A DNA stretch of 64,000 nt. It comes from Chloranthus sessilifolius. Taxonomy: Eukaryota; Streptophyta; Magnoliopsida; Chloranthales; Chloranthaceae. The translations under genes were made by a program, and so were the position numbers. Positions 22,271 to 33,623 of this stretch are shown here, piece after piece (position 1 is the stretch's first letter; each line of letters opens with the position of its first letter). Location of the stretch: NCBI GenBank assembly GCA_021018995.1, contig CM037589.1:7765001-7829000 (forward strand). Direction: 5' to 3'. A model generated the notes under the pieces. The model saw only the letters and a list, made by a program, of their open reading frames with translations, was not told where the DNA came from and did not search any database.

Positions 22271-22950
22271 CTGGAGCATGCATATTGACCATGTCCTTCT
22301 TGACAAAAAAATCACTACGTGTGCTAGGTCCAACTGCCTTAGTCAAAATATCTACAAGTTGAAAAAATGTAACATCAATCAAAGTGTCTTGTCCCACACT
22401 TTCTCTCGGACGAAATGAATATCAACCTCAATGTGCTTGGTCCTCTTGTGGAGAACAGAATCAGAAGCAATCTTCTCAGCTGCCTCATTGTCACAATGAA
22501 GAGTAGAATCTGAAATGTGATAGCCAAGTTCAGATAGAAGAGAGCGCAACCATAACACTTCACAAGTTCCATGTGCAATAGCTCTATACTCGACTTTTAC
22601 ACTAGATTTAAATACAACAGTATGCTTCCTACTCTTCTAGGCAACTAAGTTTCCTTCCAATAATACACAATATCTTGAAGTGGATTGACGATCAGTAATG
22701 GAGCCAACGCAATCTGCGTCAATGTAAGCAGATATACTCATAGGACGACACGCACGATATATCAATCCAAACCCCGGGCTGGACTTGATATATCTGAGAA
22801 TACGATGGACGACAACAAGGTGAATTGTGCGAGGAGCATGCATAAATTGACTCACAAAACTGACACCAAACATAATATCAGGTCTCGTGAGAGTAAGGTG
22901 AATAATTCTCCCCACCAATCTTTGGTACAAATGAGGGTCTGGAAGTAAGT
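22271..22950 (-). pseudogene. RNase H and C-terminal end of copia pol
   Basis: Right to left: MYQRLVGRIIHLTLTRPDI, VHRILRYIKSSPGFGL, AYIDADCVGSITDRQSTSRY, then in other frames the catalytic region around HCDNEAA near 22490 and KRTKHIEVDIHFVREK near 22430. This is the usual C-terminal third of copia pol. The frame breaks near 22637 and 22580. Confidence 0.9.
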
Positions 22951-23760
22951 CACCATCCTTTTCATGAATAGAAAGCTTCTAATCCATAGGCGTAGTTGTT
23001 GGTTTGCAATCCAACATCCCAGTGTCACTCAACAAATCTATGACATACTTCCTTTGAGAGATAAAGATTCCCTTATAAGATCTAGCAATTTCCAATCCAA
23101 GGAAATATTTGAGATTCCCCAAATCTTTTACTTCAAAAATTCTACCCAGTTCACTCTTGGTCCAACCAATAAAAGATATGATCATCATCGGTAAGAATAA
23201 TATCATCCACATAGACAAGAAGAATGACACGTCCAGAAGGACTAGAGTGAATGAATACAGTATGATATGAGTGAAATCTCTAAAATCCCAAGTTAACGAC
23301 ACTACTAAAGCAGTGAAACCATGCTCTGGGAGACTGCTTCAACCCATATATAGATTTCCGAAGGCGACAAACATTGCCAGTCTCCCCCTGAAGCAGGAAA
23401 CTAGGAGGATGATCTATATACACCTCTTCGAGCAGATCACCATGAAGAAACACATTTTTCACGTCAAGCTGATAAAGTGGTCAACTCTGCATGGCAGCCA
23501 ACGATAAAAGAATACGAACAAAAGTTAACTTGGTTACAAGAGCAAAGGTAGCTTCATAATCTGTTCCATGGGTTTGAATAAACCCTTTAGCGACGAGTTG
23601 AGCTATATATTGAAAAACAAAACCATCTGAATTGTGCTTAATCGCAAAGACGCACTTGCAACCAACGATTTTCTTCTCTGGTGGAAGAGGAACCATGTCC
23701 CATGTATGATTTTGCTGTAAGGCACTCATCTCATCGATCATAGCAGCTCGCTAGGAGGGG
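22951..23760 (-). pseudogene. Reverse transcriptase of copia
   Basis: Right to left: MSALQQNHTWDMVPLPPEKK (RT start), QLVAKGFIQTHGTDYEATF, KNVFLHGDLLEEVYIDHPP, RLRKSIYGLKQSPRAWF, and LGNLKYFLGLEIARSYKG with QRKYVIDLLSDTGML. The segment that should carry the YVDD active site is frameshifted (23170-23290). At least three frames are needed, so no RT can be made. Confidence 0.92.
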
Positions 23761-25198
23761 TGATTAAGAGCGGCACTAACAGTTCGAGGGATCGTCTCAG
23801 AGTCTATATTAGAAAGAAAAGCTGGTAAGCTGGAGAAAAATTCTGATAACAAACAAAATTGGTAAGACGATAAGGGGTCACCCCCTTTCCTGAGAGTTAT
23901 AGGAAGATCCAAATCATTAGTAGAAGGTGAAAGAGAAGCATGAGGGGGATCAGGGATACTTACAGGAGTTCGAGCCACCACTTCATAGGATGCTGGAGGA
24001 GGCACTGAGACAGAGTAGGACCATGCCATCTGCGACGTATATAAGTAATCATCCCCTTTTGTTGCTGAGAGATCGAAAGCTCTTGAAGAGCTGGTAAGAG
24101 AAGAGGAGGGGTAGGTGTAACAATATGACGATCCTCAGCAAAATAGAGAATATCCTCAAAAAAGGTGACATCCATGGAAGTGCAAAAATGACGAGCGTCG
24201 AGATCATAACAGCGATACCTTTTAGAAACAATGGAGTATCCAACAAAGAGACACCTGATAGCCTTATCATCTAATTTCTGTCGAGCTGGACGAAGGTTCT
24301 GGACAAAACAAGTACAACCAAACACTCGAGGCCATGGTTCAAAATCTCGGGTTACCGATACGTATCGTTCGAGCTCCAAAACGATACGTATTGGTATCGT
24401 TCGGTATCTGCCATACAACTGAACGATACGGTACATTGAATGTACCGTATCGTTCAGCTCCGATACCGATACGTATCGGTATCAGACGAAATTTTGATCC
24501 ATGCTCGAGGCTTAACAAAACAAAGAGGATCGACAAATCTAAGAGTCTAATGTGGAGAATGACCTGCCAACACCCTAGATGGGGTATAGTTCATAAAGAA
24601 GTAGACAATAAGTAGTGCTAAAGACCAATAAGGTTTTGGCACATACATGCCACATAGTAAGCAACGAGTCAATCCCAGAAGATGTCTGTTCGTACGCTCG
24701 ACAACGCCATTTTGTTGCATAGTATAAGGACACGAAAATTGATGAATAATTTCATGTAGTTTCAAATAATTAGTAAAAGATTGAGATGTATACTCCCCTT
24801 CGTTATCAGACCTCATAGTTTTTACAGCGACATTATATTGAGTTTTAACTAAGACATGAAATTCTTGAAATTTAGCAACCACTTCACTCTTATTTTTCAA
24901 CAAAATAGCCAAGTACATCTAGTGCAGTCATCAATAAAGGTAACGTAATATTGAAAACCGTCAACAAAAGTAATTGGAATAGGGCCCCACACGTCAGAGT
25001 GAACAATATGAAATGAAACATTAGATTTATGCATATGGGATGGATAAAAATGTCTAACATGTTTTGAAAGCTCACAAACATCACATTGAAATTTAATTGA
25101 AGTGCAAATAGATTTAAAACCTGGAATTAAAGTGCATAATGTTTGGAAGGCAGCATGTCCAAGTTTAGCATACCATAAAGATAAAGCGCCTAAGCTAA
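23761..25198 (-). pseudogene. Integrase of copia, split by a MITE
   Basis: From the right: KLGHAAFQTLCTLIPGF (GAG-pre-integrase), FQCDVCELSKHVRHFYP, HSDVWGPIPI with the first catalytic Asp, TMRSDNEGEYTSQ with the second, QNGVVERTNRHL with the catalytic Glu, then after the MITE RVFGCTCFVQNLRPARQKLD and RCLFVGYSIVSKRYRCYD. All three DDE residues are present but a stop near 24890-24900 and the MITE destroy the frame. The stretch 23761-24030 is a Pro-rich linker to RT. Confidence 0.9.
24333..24503. mobile_element. Palindromic hAT-like MITE, copy 2 (in copia integrase)
   Basis: 171 bp, catggttcaaaat to attttgatccatg, flanked by an exact 8-bp duplication ctcgaggc (24325-24332 and 24504-24511). The interior has several cgatacgtatcg palindromes and a tacattgaatgta core. 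Same orientation as copy 3. Confidence 0.92.
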
Positions 25199-25937
25199 TG
25201 TCACGGGGTCACTCGTCCAGCAGTGTCAGCCCGTGCGACACCTAACACTCGATACGCTAAGTCAGCCTAATTCTCTCAAATGAGTCACACGATGCGGATT
25301 CTCAGATGCTACGAAGGGTGGAAGGCTTGTCCTACTCAAGCTTCACCTCAACCTCTACGTTCGGACTTCGCCCTGCAAAGCAACGCAGCAGGTTAGAGCC
25401 GGCAACGATGATTGTTAAGGCAATAGGCAACAACGATTGATAAAGCGATAGACATCGACGAGCATATACCGAGCCCCCTTTGGGCTAAAACCCACACCTC
25501 GAAGGTGGTTGGAAACCACCAACGCGATGGCCCTAGTACACGACATAGCTAGAACGACCACGCACAAAGCGTGACCCGGATGTACGCACATAAGCCCATG
25601 AGGCTAGTGCACGTGGGACCCCAACTCATGTCCCCCTATATAAGGGAAAACAGTAATTCAGCCTAAATGACGAGAGGACCTCAAACCCCTTGGTTTGACA
25701 TACTTTACTATTCACACCGCAACGCTAACCCAGCTGGCCACGCCGCGTCAGTGTCGCGGCCATGTCACGCCCAAGTCTTCACTCTTCATCCCAACGTGTC
25801 GCGACGCACTCGTGGCCCACGACCAACACACTTGGTGTCGCCCTCATTGCCTCGGCGCACCAGTGATGCTCATGAGGCAGAGAGGAAAAATGGCCCTACG
25901 ACTGATCCGGATGGTCACGCCGCGTGCCACCGTCACA
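25199..25937 (-). repeat. 3' LTR of the gag-only element
   Basis: 739 bp, tgtcacgggg to ccgtcaca. Same length as its partner at 27435-28173 with scattered substitutions and a few small indels, so not brand-new. Confidence 0.9.
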
Positions 25938-25946
25938 TCCTCCTCC
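25938..25946 (-). other. Polypurine tract of the gag-only element
   Basis: ggaggagga on the minus strand, directly before the LTR start TGTGACGG. Confidence 0.8.
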
Positions 25947-26158
25947 ACTCAAAATCGTCACTGTCCTCATTGACGCCAAAGCACACATTCTGAAGTTCAG
26001 CACTTTATGTCCACTGCTATGATTCCTTGACAGCTCCCTGCCTTCACCCTATGTAGCAAACTTGTTCATAACCAAAACTGCACACCTCAAAATCTATACA
26101 CGGTTGGTGTCTAAGTCTTCCCATGGCCCACACCAACAAGACCGCGGTGTCTTCGTTC

Positions 26159-27413
26159 TCAACAGTTAATCAGTTGGAGCGCCCCTACTCTGACGACGGG
26201 CTCCTCATCAACTATTTTCTTCCCTTTCTCCGCAACTATCGCGTTCAATGCGGCCTTCTCTGGACAATCTCGCACCAGATGTGGCCCATCACACAGGAAG
26301 CAACCCTTCTTGCTCGGCCTGCCATCTCTCTTCTTTTCATACCTACTACCCTTGTCCTGTCCAAATCGCACATGCCCTGTATCATTCTGCTTCTTCGCCT
26401 GCTTGTCAACGTTGTCAGTAGATGCCGGGTTTGCCCTCTCTTTCTTATTGCATGCTCGATTAGTCGCTCCACAACAGCCAAATTCTCATCCAGGGTCTTC
26501 AACCCTCTATGAGTCAACTCCCGCTGCGCCCATGGCGCCAAGCCATCTATAATTAGAAGACCCGATCCTTCTCGCTCATTTCATCATCTAACATCAGGCT
26601 CGTAAAAGATTTAATGTACTCGTGCAACGGTCCAATATGCTTCAACGTCGATAATGCCTTTTGTGCTGACCATCCAACGTTGGTAGGTAGAAATTGAGCC
26701 TGCCGGCCTTTCTTTAGATTGGCCCAAGAATCAACTGTTCCATTCTCTATACGCACCTCTGACACACGGTGCCTCCACCATAACTTGGCATCACCAACCA
26801 AGTATCTTGATGCAATTCTAAACTTGACTTTAGCATCGAGGTCCCCCAGCGATTCGAGGTATTCCTCTACGTCCCATATAAAGTTCTCGAGGTCTTTCGC
26901 CTTGCGAGAGCCCTTGAACGTCTCTGGCTCGGGGAACTTGAATCAGGGAGTCGGCGCCCCTGCTGGCACCCCAACTGGCATTGCCAGGATGGGTTTTTTC
27001 AGCACGCTCATCTAGTCACGTACCTCCTCCAACGTGACCTTTATGTCTCGTACCTCTGCTGCCAACTGCTCTACGGTCTCAGTCACGTCGGCATTGATTC
27101 TCTCATGCCTATTCAGTCGTTCTCCATACAATGTCATGACCATGGGTTAAAATATCGGGTTACCGATACGTATCGTCCGAGCTCCAAAACGATACGTATC
27201 GGACGATACGTATCGGTACCGGTCTGTATCGGACGATACATTGAATGTATCGTTCGAGTCCAATACCGATACGTATCGGTATCGGATGATATTTTGATCC
27301 ATGGTCATGATAGATACCACTGACTCGAACTGTTCCGACTGAGCTTCCAAACTATCCAACCGTTCCCTTGTTCGTTGTCTTGCATCCTCGCTGGTCCCTT
27401 CCATCTCAGCCAT
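26159..27413 (-). pseudogene. Gypsy-type gag of the gag-only element
   Basis: On the minus strand a start at 27413 gives MAEMEGTSEDARQRTRERLD, which is cut by the MITE at 27141-27303. Further down come FPEPETFKGSRKAKDLENFI-like sequence near 26900, then YLVGDAKLWWRHRVSEVR and LKHIGPLHEYIKSFTSLML (capsid-like gag domain) and a zinc knuckle CFLCDGPHLVRDC near 26300. Stops near 27015, 26940 and 26552 interrupt it. With no pol, it would have relied on another element's enzymes. Confidence 0.82.
27141..27303. mobile_element. Palindromic hAT-like MITE, copy 3 (in nested gag)
   Basis: 163 bp, catgggttaaaat to attttgatccatg, flanked by gtcatgac (27133-27140) and gtcatgat (27304-27311), seven of eight matching. 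Apart from about one repeat unit, it is almost the reverse complement of copy 4 at 44876-45052. Confidence 0.9.
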
Positions 27414-27418
27414 CACAG

Positions 27419-27432
27419 TGGCTCTGATACCA
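27419..27432 (-). other. Primer-binding site of the gag-only element
   Basis: Minus strand TGGTATCAGAGCCA, a perfect initiator-Met complement, two bases inside the 5' LTR. Confidence 0.92.
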
Positions 27433-27434
27433 AA

Positions 27435-28173
27435 TGTCACGGGGTTACTTGTCCAGCAGTGTCAGCCCGTGCAGCACCTAACACCTGATGCGCTAAGTTA
27501 GCCTAATTCTCCCAAATGAGTCACGTAATGCGGATTTCCAGATACTACGAAGGGTGGAAGGCTTGTCCTACTCAAGCTTCACCTCAACCTCTATGTTCGG
27601 ACTTCGCCCTGCGAAGCAACGCAGCAGGTTAGAGCCGGCAACGATGATTGTTAAGGTAATAGGCAACGGCAATTGATAAAGCGATAGACAACGACGAGCA
27701 TATATCGAACCCCCTTTGGGCTAAAATCCACACCTCGAAGGTGGTTGGAAAACACCAACGTGATGGCCCTAGTACACAATGTAACTAGGACGACCACGCA
27801 CCAAGCGTGGCCCGGATGCACGCACATAAGCCCAGGAGGCTAGTGCACGTGTAGGGTCGGGGGACCCCAACTCATGTCCCCCTATATAAAGGTAAAACAG
27901 TAATTCAGGCGAAATGACGGGAGGACCTCAAACCCCTTGGTTTGACATACTTTACTAATCACACCGCAACACTAGCCCAGCTGGCCACGTCGCGTCCATG
28001 CCACGCCCAAGTCTTCACCCTTCATCCCAACGTGTCGCGATGCTCTCGTGGCCCACAACCAACACGCTTAGTGCCATCCTCATGGCCTCGACGCACCAGT
28101 GATGCTCATGATGCAGAGAGGAAAAATGGCTCTACGACTGACCCGGATGGTCACGCCGCATGCCCCCGTCACA
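27435..28173 (-). repeat. 5' LTR of the gag-only element
   Basis: 739 bp, tgtcacgggg to ccgtcaca, adjoining the primer site. Confidence 0.9.
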
Positions 28174-28182
28174 CAACGCTAA

Positions 28183-28620
28183 CAGAAAAAGGCAAAATAG
28201 AAGATAAAACAACATGCCCTTCAACAACAGCAGCGGTAGGTGTACTAAAATCAGTCTGCAGGTAGTAAAGTCCATCCCTCTTAATGCCTCTACCAACAAT
28301 CCTCTTCATAGTAAGCTCCTAAAACACACAATATGTAGGGTAAAAAATAACGCAATAGTTCAAATTCTTGGCAATGCTACTAACATAAAGAAGATTAGTA
28401 GAAAACTGGGAAACATGTAAAACATGAGATAGTGACAAAGAAGAAGATAGAGGAATGGTTCCAACCCCCAAAATGGGAGTAGAAGAACCATCGACAATGC
28501 GAACTTGAGCTGGAGAAGAAGATGGGGAATATAGAGAGTACTTCTGAAACTCACCCGTCATGTGATCAGTGGCCCCTGAGTCAATGACCTAACTAGGAAT
28601 AGTAGTAGTAGTGGTCGCAA
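28183..28620 (-). pseudogene. Protease region of copia pol
   Basis: Right to left the active-site motif DSGATDHMTGEF near 28550-28595 is followed by VRIVDGSSTPILGVGTI and SHVLHVSQFSTNLLYVS, the usual copia protease to GAG-pre-integrase stretch. The continuation lies across the nested element at 25198 and below. Confidence 0.88.
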
Positions 28621-29682
28621 CAAAAGCGGATGAATCAGATGTACCTGATAGCTCAGAAGTAAGTTGAGAAGTCCCTGAGTGATCTGTAAGAGAGGATTGT
28701 GAGGCAAGAAGCTCATATGATCGGAATAAATCTGCCACTTGGGATCAAAGGGAGCTCATATCATCAATAGAAGTCGCTTGAGTGTCGGTTGCAGCAGTAT
28801 GAGCAGATGTAGAAGATCTAGGCTAACAACCCTCTGGATAGCCCTGAAGACGATAGCAGTGATTGCGGTCGTGTCCTGTAAAACCGCAATGTGAGCGTGT
28901 AAGAGTGGATCGACCTTGACTATGGCCTCCTCGGCCACGTCTGCCCCCTCTATCACTCCCCTTACCCCTCCCTATAGGAGGACGAATATCAGAAGAAAAA
29001 GCGGGACACTCAGAAGGAGTGGAAGTGACAATAGTGTTGGTAGGCATAACAAGACGACACTGCTCCCTGTAAAGAGGATTCCATAGACCGTGCTCAACGT
29101 AGGAACGGGTCGGGTGGTCAAAATTTGTGTGCGAGTTTGCTCGTAGTCAAATCAAAGTCCACCAAGGAACTTTATAAATCTGGTCCCTCTCAAATCGTTT
29201 GGCCAATTTGGCACCAATTTATTCTCCAAACTCAGACAATGACTCATAATGGTTGAGCTCTTTCCACATACTCTGAAGAGTACTGTAATACTCTCCCATA
29301 GAGGCATCCCCTTACTTACATTCAGAGATCATTTGTTTCAATTGGTAAGGGTATCATGATCGGATGGCGCAAAAGTGTCACCTACCTTGCTCCAAAGTTT
29401 GACTGCAGAATCGTAAAACATGAAGGTTTTATATATGGACAGGTCCATGGAATTTAGAAGCCATCCAAGAATAATTGCATTATCGGCATCCCATTTTTCG
29501 ACATCACTGATGCTAGTGTAAGGCCTAGGAGTGGTCCCTATTAACAATCTCATCTTCATACAGCCTTGAACATAAAGAGTGATGGCCCTTTTGCATTTCA
29601 AATAATTACTCGAATTCAATTTGATCTAGGTGATGCTAGTGGGAAGATGTTCACTACCCATAGTTTTGTATCCCTCTGTCAT
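28621..29682 (-). pseudogene. gag of the copia element
   Basis: A start at 29682 gives MTEGYKTMGSEHLPTSIT and then a stop at codon 19. Beyond it are LNSSNYLKCKRAITLYVQG, DNAIILGWLLNSMDLSIYKT and VKLWSKVGDTFAPSD, the copia capsid-like domain. A Gly/Arg-rich stretch and CGFTGHDRNHCYRLQGYP, a zinc knuckle that has lost its first Cys, follow at 28823-28950. Several frameshifts. Confidence 0.88.
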
Positions 29683-30388
29683 CTTTCCTTAGAGAGGATA
29701 CGAAGGGAGCAAAAATAATCGACAAACAATATAAAGCAAGGCCGGAATTACAAATAGTCAACAATCAATGACTGAAAATAGATTTCCGATGAGAAATATG
29801 ATATTCACATTAATAGCATTTGTCCACCTTAGAGACTCCATAAAGATGGCAACACAAACTCCAATAATTAGGGGGAAAAAAACCCCAAATACGTGCAATC
29901 ACTATAATTTCCAGCAAGAAGGTTCAATGGCAGCCAATACCAACAAATAATAACAATAACATAGATGCTGATTGTTGAAAAAAAGGTAAAAGATTGGTGA
30001 TATTGGTGATAAAACACCAAGTACCTGATCAATATCAGCACCTTGTGTTGTGGATGATCAGAGATATAAAACAGATCAACCTTCAATTAAATGAGACCCC
30101 AGAAACTCTGGATTTTGGGAGCAGCAGAAAACCGATAGAAAACATAGAAAAGAACAATAAAATCTTCTCAAATCTGGCAGGAAGTTGTCTTCTCCTGCTC
30201 TTTATTAGGAATTCATGAGAAATCAAGGCCGGAAGCATCCCAAATCAAAGAAAAACAGCCACAAACGGGTGAGAAACCATAGTTGCCTGCACTTGAGGGG
30301 CTGAAAATTGTAGAAAATCTGATCTCCAATGAGTTTCGAGTCAGATGATGACTCGGCTTAATACGAAGGCACTGGTTCGATTCAGTTT
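29683..30388 (-). other. Copia leader between primer site and gag
   Basis: About 700 bp without coding similarity; the expected untranslated leader of the element. Confidence 0.6.
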
Positions 30389-30401
30389 GGCTTTAATACC
30401 A
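30389..30401 (-). other. Primer-binding site of the copia element
   Basis: Minus strand TGGTATTAAAGCC, two mismatches from the initiator-Met site, directly beside the 5' LTR. Confidence 0.75.
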
Positions 30402-30620
30402 AGAAGATAATTAGGGATTGAAAGGTGGTTTTAGGTTGTAGTTTAGGGCTAAGGATATACGGTATTAGGTTTAGGGTTAGAGTGGAAGAAGAGAAGAGAA
30501 TAGAAAGAGAGAGAAGGCAGTGAGATAGGTTACTCTCATTAGCAATTACATTAAATGATAAATTTATCTACACACCTAATATACTAAAGACACCACATAA
30601 TAACTCTAGTGTTCATAACA
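30402..30620 (-). repeat. 5' LTR of the copia element
   Basis: 219 bp, matching 22051-22258 except around the GA run; on the minus strand it starts TGTTATGAACACTAG and is followed by the TSD aatac. Confidence 0.9.
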
Positions 30621-33169
30621 AATACCGTTGGTAATAAATTACTATTTTACTCTTTAAAACTTTGCAAAATATAAAAAATATCCCTACATACAATATGTAA
30701 ATGTCATTAATCTTGTAAACTGCATTAAGGTACCTGGCAGCCTTGGATGAGGCCTGTTTAGTACAATCTCTCTGCTAAGAACTGTTTGCAGAAGTGACAT
30801 CGTGAGTGATGCCTAAGGTAGTAGAGGTGGGTATGATGCCTAGGCTTTCTGTCACTGAGCATCCTTGGGCCCAGGTGATCGCCACTTGATTTTATAGGCG
30901 ACCAGCTAGGCCCCTGTTAGGTTGAATTGGTCATGCTTCAATACAAGACTGCAAATCTCTGCTCCCATAAGCTTTTAGTATTGAAGTTGGCACGGTATTG
31001 GGCGCTAGGCTCACAGTGTTCTGCTGTTCTGTTAGCAGCGGATATAAGGGACAATTGGGTTGAGGTGCTTGTTGGAATAAGGTGATTAGCTCCCTGGTTG
31101 TAAGTGCTGTTGATCCTTTTGTAGGTTTCTGTTGTTTTCTTTTTTCCTTTGATCTGTTGGGATTTTTGCTCTCCTATGCTGCTCACAAAGGGGGCCTTGA
31201 ACATATTATTTTATTATTTGACAGTTTTATTCTGTAGGTGTAGAGATGTTATTACTTTATAAGAACTTACACTAACTAATATTTGAGTTGTGATTGCACT
31301 TTTAAGCTTCCTGTAACCTTCTCTCTGATATTGTCCAGTTGAAATAGACTGTGAGCTATTTAGCCATTTACTGCATCTTGTTTACAGAATGATTTAATGT
31401 GCTTTTTTTTTTTCAAGGATGTAACATCATTTTGTAGTCTTCTATTACCATCACGTTGAAGGGTGGCCAAGCGGCCTGTAATTGTATTATGTAATCATAT
31501 GGTATGTACACAATTTGGTTGCATTTCTTTTCCTGAGATGCTGACAAAAAAAGTAAAACAAATAAGATTTTGTACTCGTCTTGCAGGTATGTGGGGTTCC
31601 TTCATGGACTTCTCCATTAAGTAACATGGCAACACTAATTTTTAACTAATCAAAATTCCATATTTGTAATGCATTGTAAAATGCAGGTTTCCCCTTTCTG
31701 CACGCGGGGTATGACGGCACTGCCCCTGTATTTTTATGTAATTTTAGAATTTTTATAAATTTTAATTGATAATTTATATTAATTGTTTATATTGGTGGTT
31801 TCCTTTGGATGCATCTTCCCGTCCTTGGAATGGAGGGACAAGGAAGAGTTGAGCTAACTGTGTAGAGATCTTGTTACAGAGACCTTGGAATGGGGGGCTA
31901 GTAATCATGTAAGCTTTAATAGAGGTACCCTTATATGAACCATCCAGTATTACTTGAGACCTAGCGCCTTCAAACCTTAAAGAGGATTGGATTCACCTAC
32001 TTAACCAGGCCGTGAGGAGCGTACATTGCAATTTCTTATTTCTGCTGCCCCCTTTCAGGTGGGCATTGGGACATGTATGTCATAAGTTGACGGTCAGATT
32101 TGCATTGCCAGATGATAATTGAATTGTTTGTGATTCCAAAAATCTAATAAATGGACACTTCGGTTTTAGACAGTTGCACCCAGCTTTACAAGAGAAGTTA
32201 GAATGAACCTCAGTTATTCTCAAAAAAAAAAAAAGAATGAACCTCAGTTAAAGCTGTCAATGGATCGGCTCGGGCAGAAATTTTTGCTGACCACTGGTCA
32301 AGGGTATATCCCCAACCTGATCGGATGCTTCGCAAGTATATGACCTGGTTGAAACCCTCCTATACCGCCTGATCTCGTTATATTTAGGACAAAGGTACCG
32401 TAGTCCTGTGGATTAGTTAAAGTTCCTTTGCCCCCCACGTTGGTTGACTGCGACATGACACCTGATCATATGTGCAGATGTCAAGTGAACGATTGAACAA
32501 TCAGAATATATTTTTTTTTTCAAAAAAAATTAATATAAAATCATAATGTCAATGGTGTCAACCGTGCAATACATGAACAGTAAAACCAGTTAATTTTTCA
32601 CAAAGTTGACTCTTGTTTAGATTATATCTTTTTTTCAATAATCCTGCTCATTGGCATGCTTATCCACTTCCCTATCATTTGATTGGTTGCCACACATGAC
32701 GATCAAATATGGTGCTAGGTAACTTACCTAGTCCATAACACTAAGAAAACCTTCATCCATTTTACGTATAGAATATCTTGGTTGATTAGGTTAACTTGAT
32801 TTGATCCAATTTTTGCCCAACATAAATGTGTCAGATACTTCATGCTTGCCCCGACCTTATGGGTCAAGTTTATGCGCCTGACCTGGTTAATAAACTGTTC
32901 CCCGACTCGTCCACAGTCCTAAATAGATTGTTACTATTTGTTTAAATTCCCAATGAGAAAAAACTGAATAGTGCAAAATGGTTTCAAATGGATTGCAAAT
33001 GCTTGTAAAGTGCTTACTTATTTTGCTAAAAAAATGCTCAACAAAACAAACATCCAAAATTAAATTAAATATATATGGTAACCTTGTTTAAGTCCCAGTG
33101 CTTTTTTGCCAAAATGTGAGTGTCCAATCAGAACCACTGCCATTTTGGGGCATGTCCCATCAGGCATCA
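30621..33169. other. Intergenic DNA downstream of the channel gene
   Basis: No gene is recognised. 30720-31210 is a GC-richer stretch that could be the 3' part of a LINE but shows no domain. 32248-32930 starts with gctgtcaatggatcggctcg and has gacccataaggtcggg-like words near its right end in inverse orientation, weakly suggesting a degenerate hAT-type element. The rest is AT-rich. Confidence 0.35.
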
Positions 33170-33623
33170 TCAGAACTTGTCCCTCATTACATAAACAGAA
33201 TATAAAATCTGTTGCATAAAATAATAAGAGGAAAAATATGCAAGATACACTACAAAACCAAGAGAGATTGTTTGGGACTTAAAATGGTACGAAATGGATT
33301 CATGCTTAATCTGAGCAGTTCTCTCCAACGACGGGCTTTCATTATTCTTCCTGTAAGAACAACAGAGCCTGATCGAAAAAACTGTGAACTTGCTTTCGAT
33401 TTGGATTTGCCTGATTACATTTGTACAGAAAATCTGGGCAGATAGATGGGCCATCAAAAACTTGATCACAGCTTGATTTGCCATGTACAATATTATTGGT
33501 ATGATCAACAAATCTACAAAATGAACTTGGCATATACAAATTAGCATTGTTTCTACAATCCATACATATGGAATCCCAAGGATATTTTTTTTGAGGGGTA
33601 GGGGGTAAAATAAAAATTCCATA

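Larger units (their letters stand above)
25199..28173 (-). mobile_element. Gag-only LTR element (TR-GAG-like), nested in copia
   Basis: Two 739-bp LTRs (25199-25937, 27435-28173), a perfect initiator-Met primer site and a polypurine tract enclose only about 1.5 kb, which carries a gypsy-type gag and no protease, RT or integrase. This matches the TR-GAG class of non-autonomous plant LTR elements. It interrupts the copia element between protease and integrase. The left flank gctaa recurs on the right, but four bases (caac) lie between the LTR end and it. Confidence 0.85.
22051..30620 (-). mobile_element. Complete Ty1/copia element, inactivated, with nested insertions
   Basis: LTRs at 22051-22258 and 30402-30620 are flanked by the 5-bp duplication aatac (22046-22050 and 30621-30625). 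On the minus strand the order is 5' LTR, primer site, gag, protease, integrase, RT, RNase H, polypurine tract, 3' LTR, the copia order. Total 8570 bp, of which 2975 bp is the nested element 25199-28173 and 171 bp a MITE at 24333-24503. Many stops and frameshifts; no domain is complete in one frame. Confidence 0.92.

Noticed and set aside
24231..24615. Frames with RIVRYVSVL-like repeats
   Set aside because: They arise from the gatacgtatc palindromes of the MITE and recur wherever it is inserted.
25667..28265. Arg/His/Thr-rich plus-strand frames in the LTRs of the gag-only element
   Set aside because: They appear in both LTRs, differ by frameshifts and are antisense to the element.
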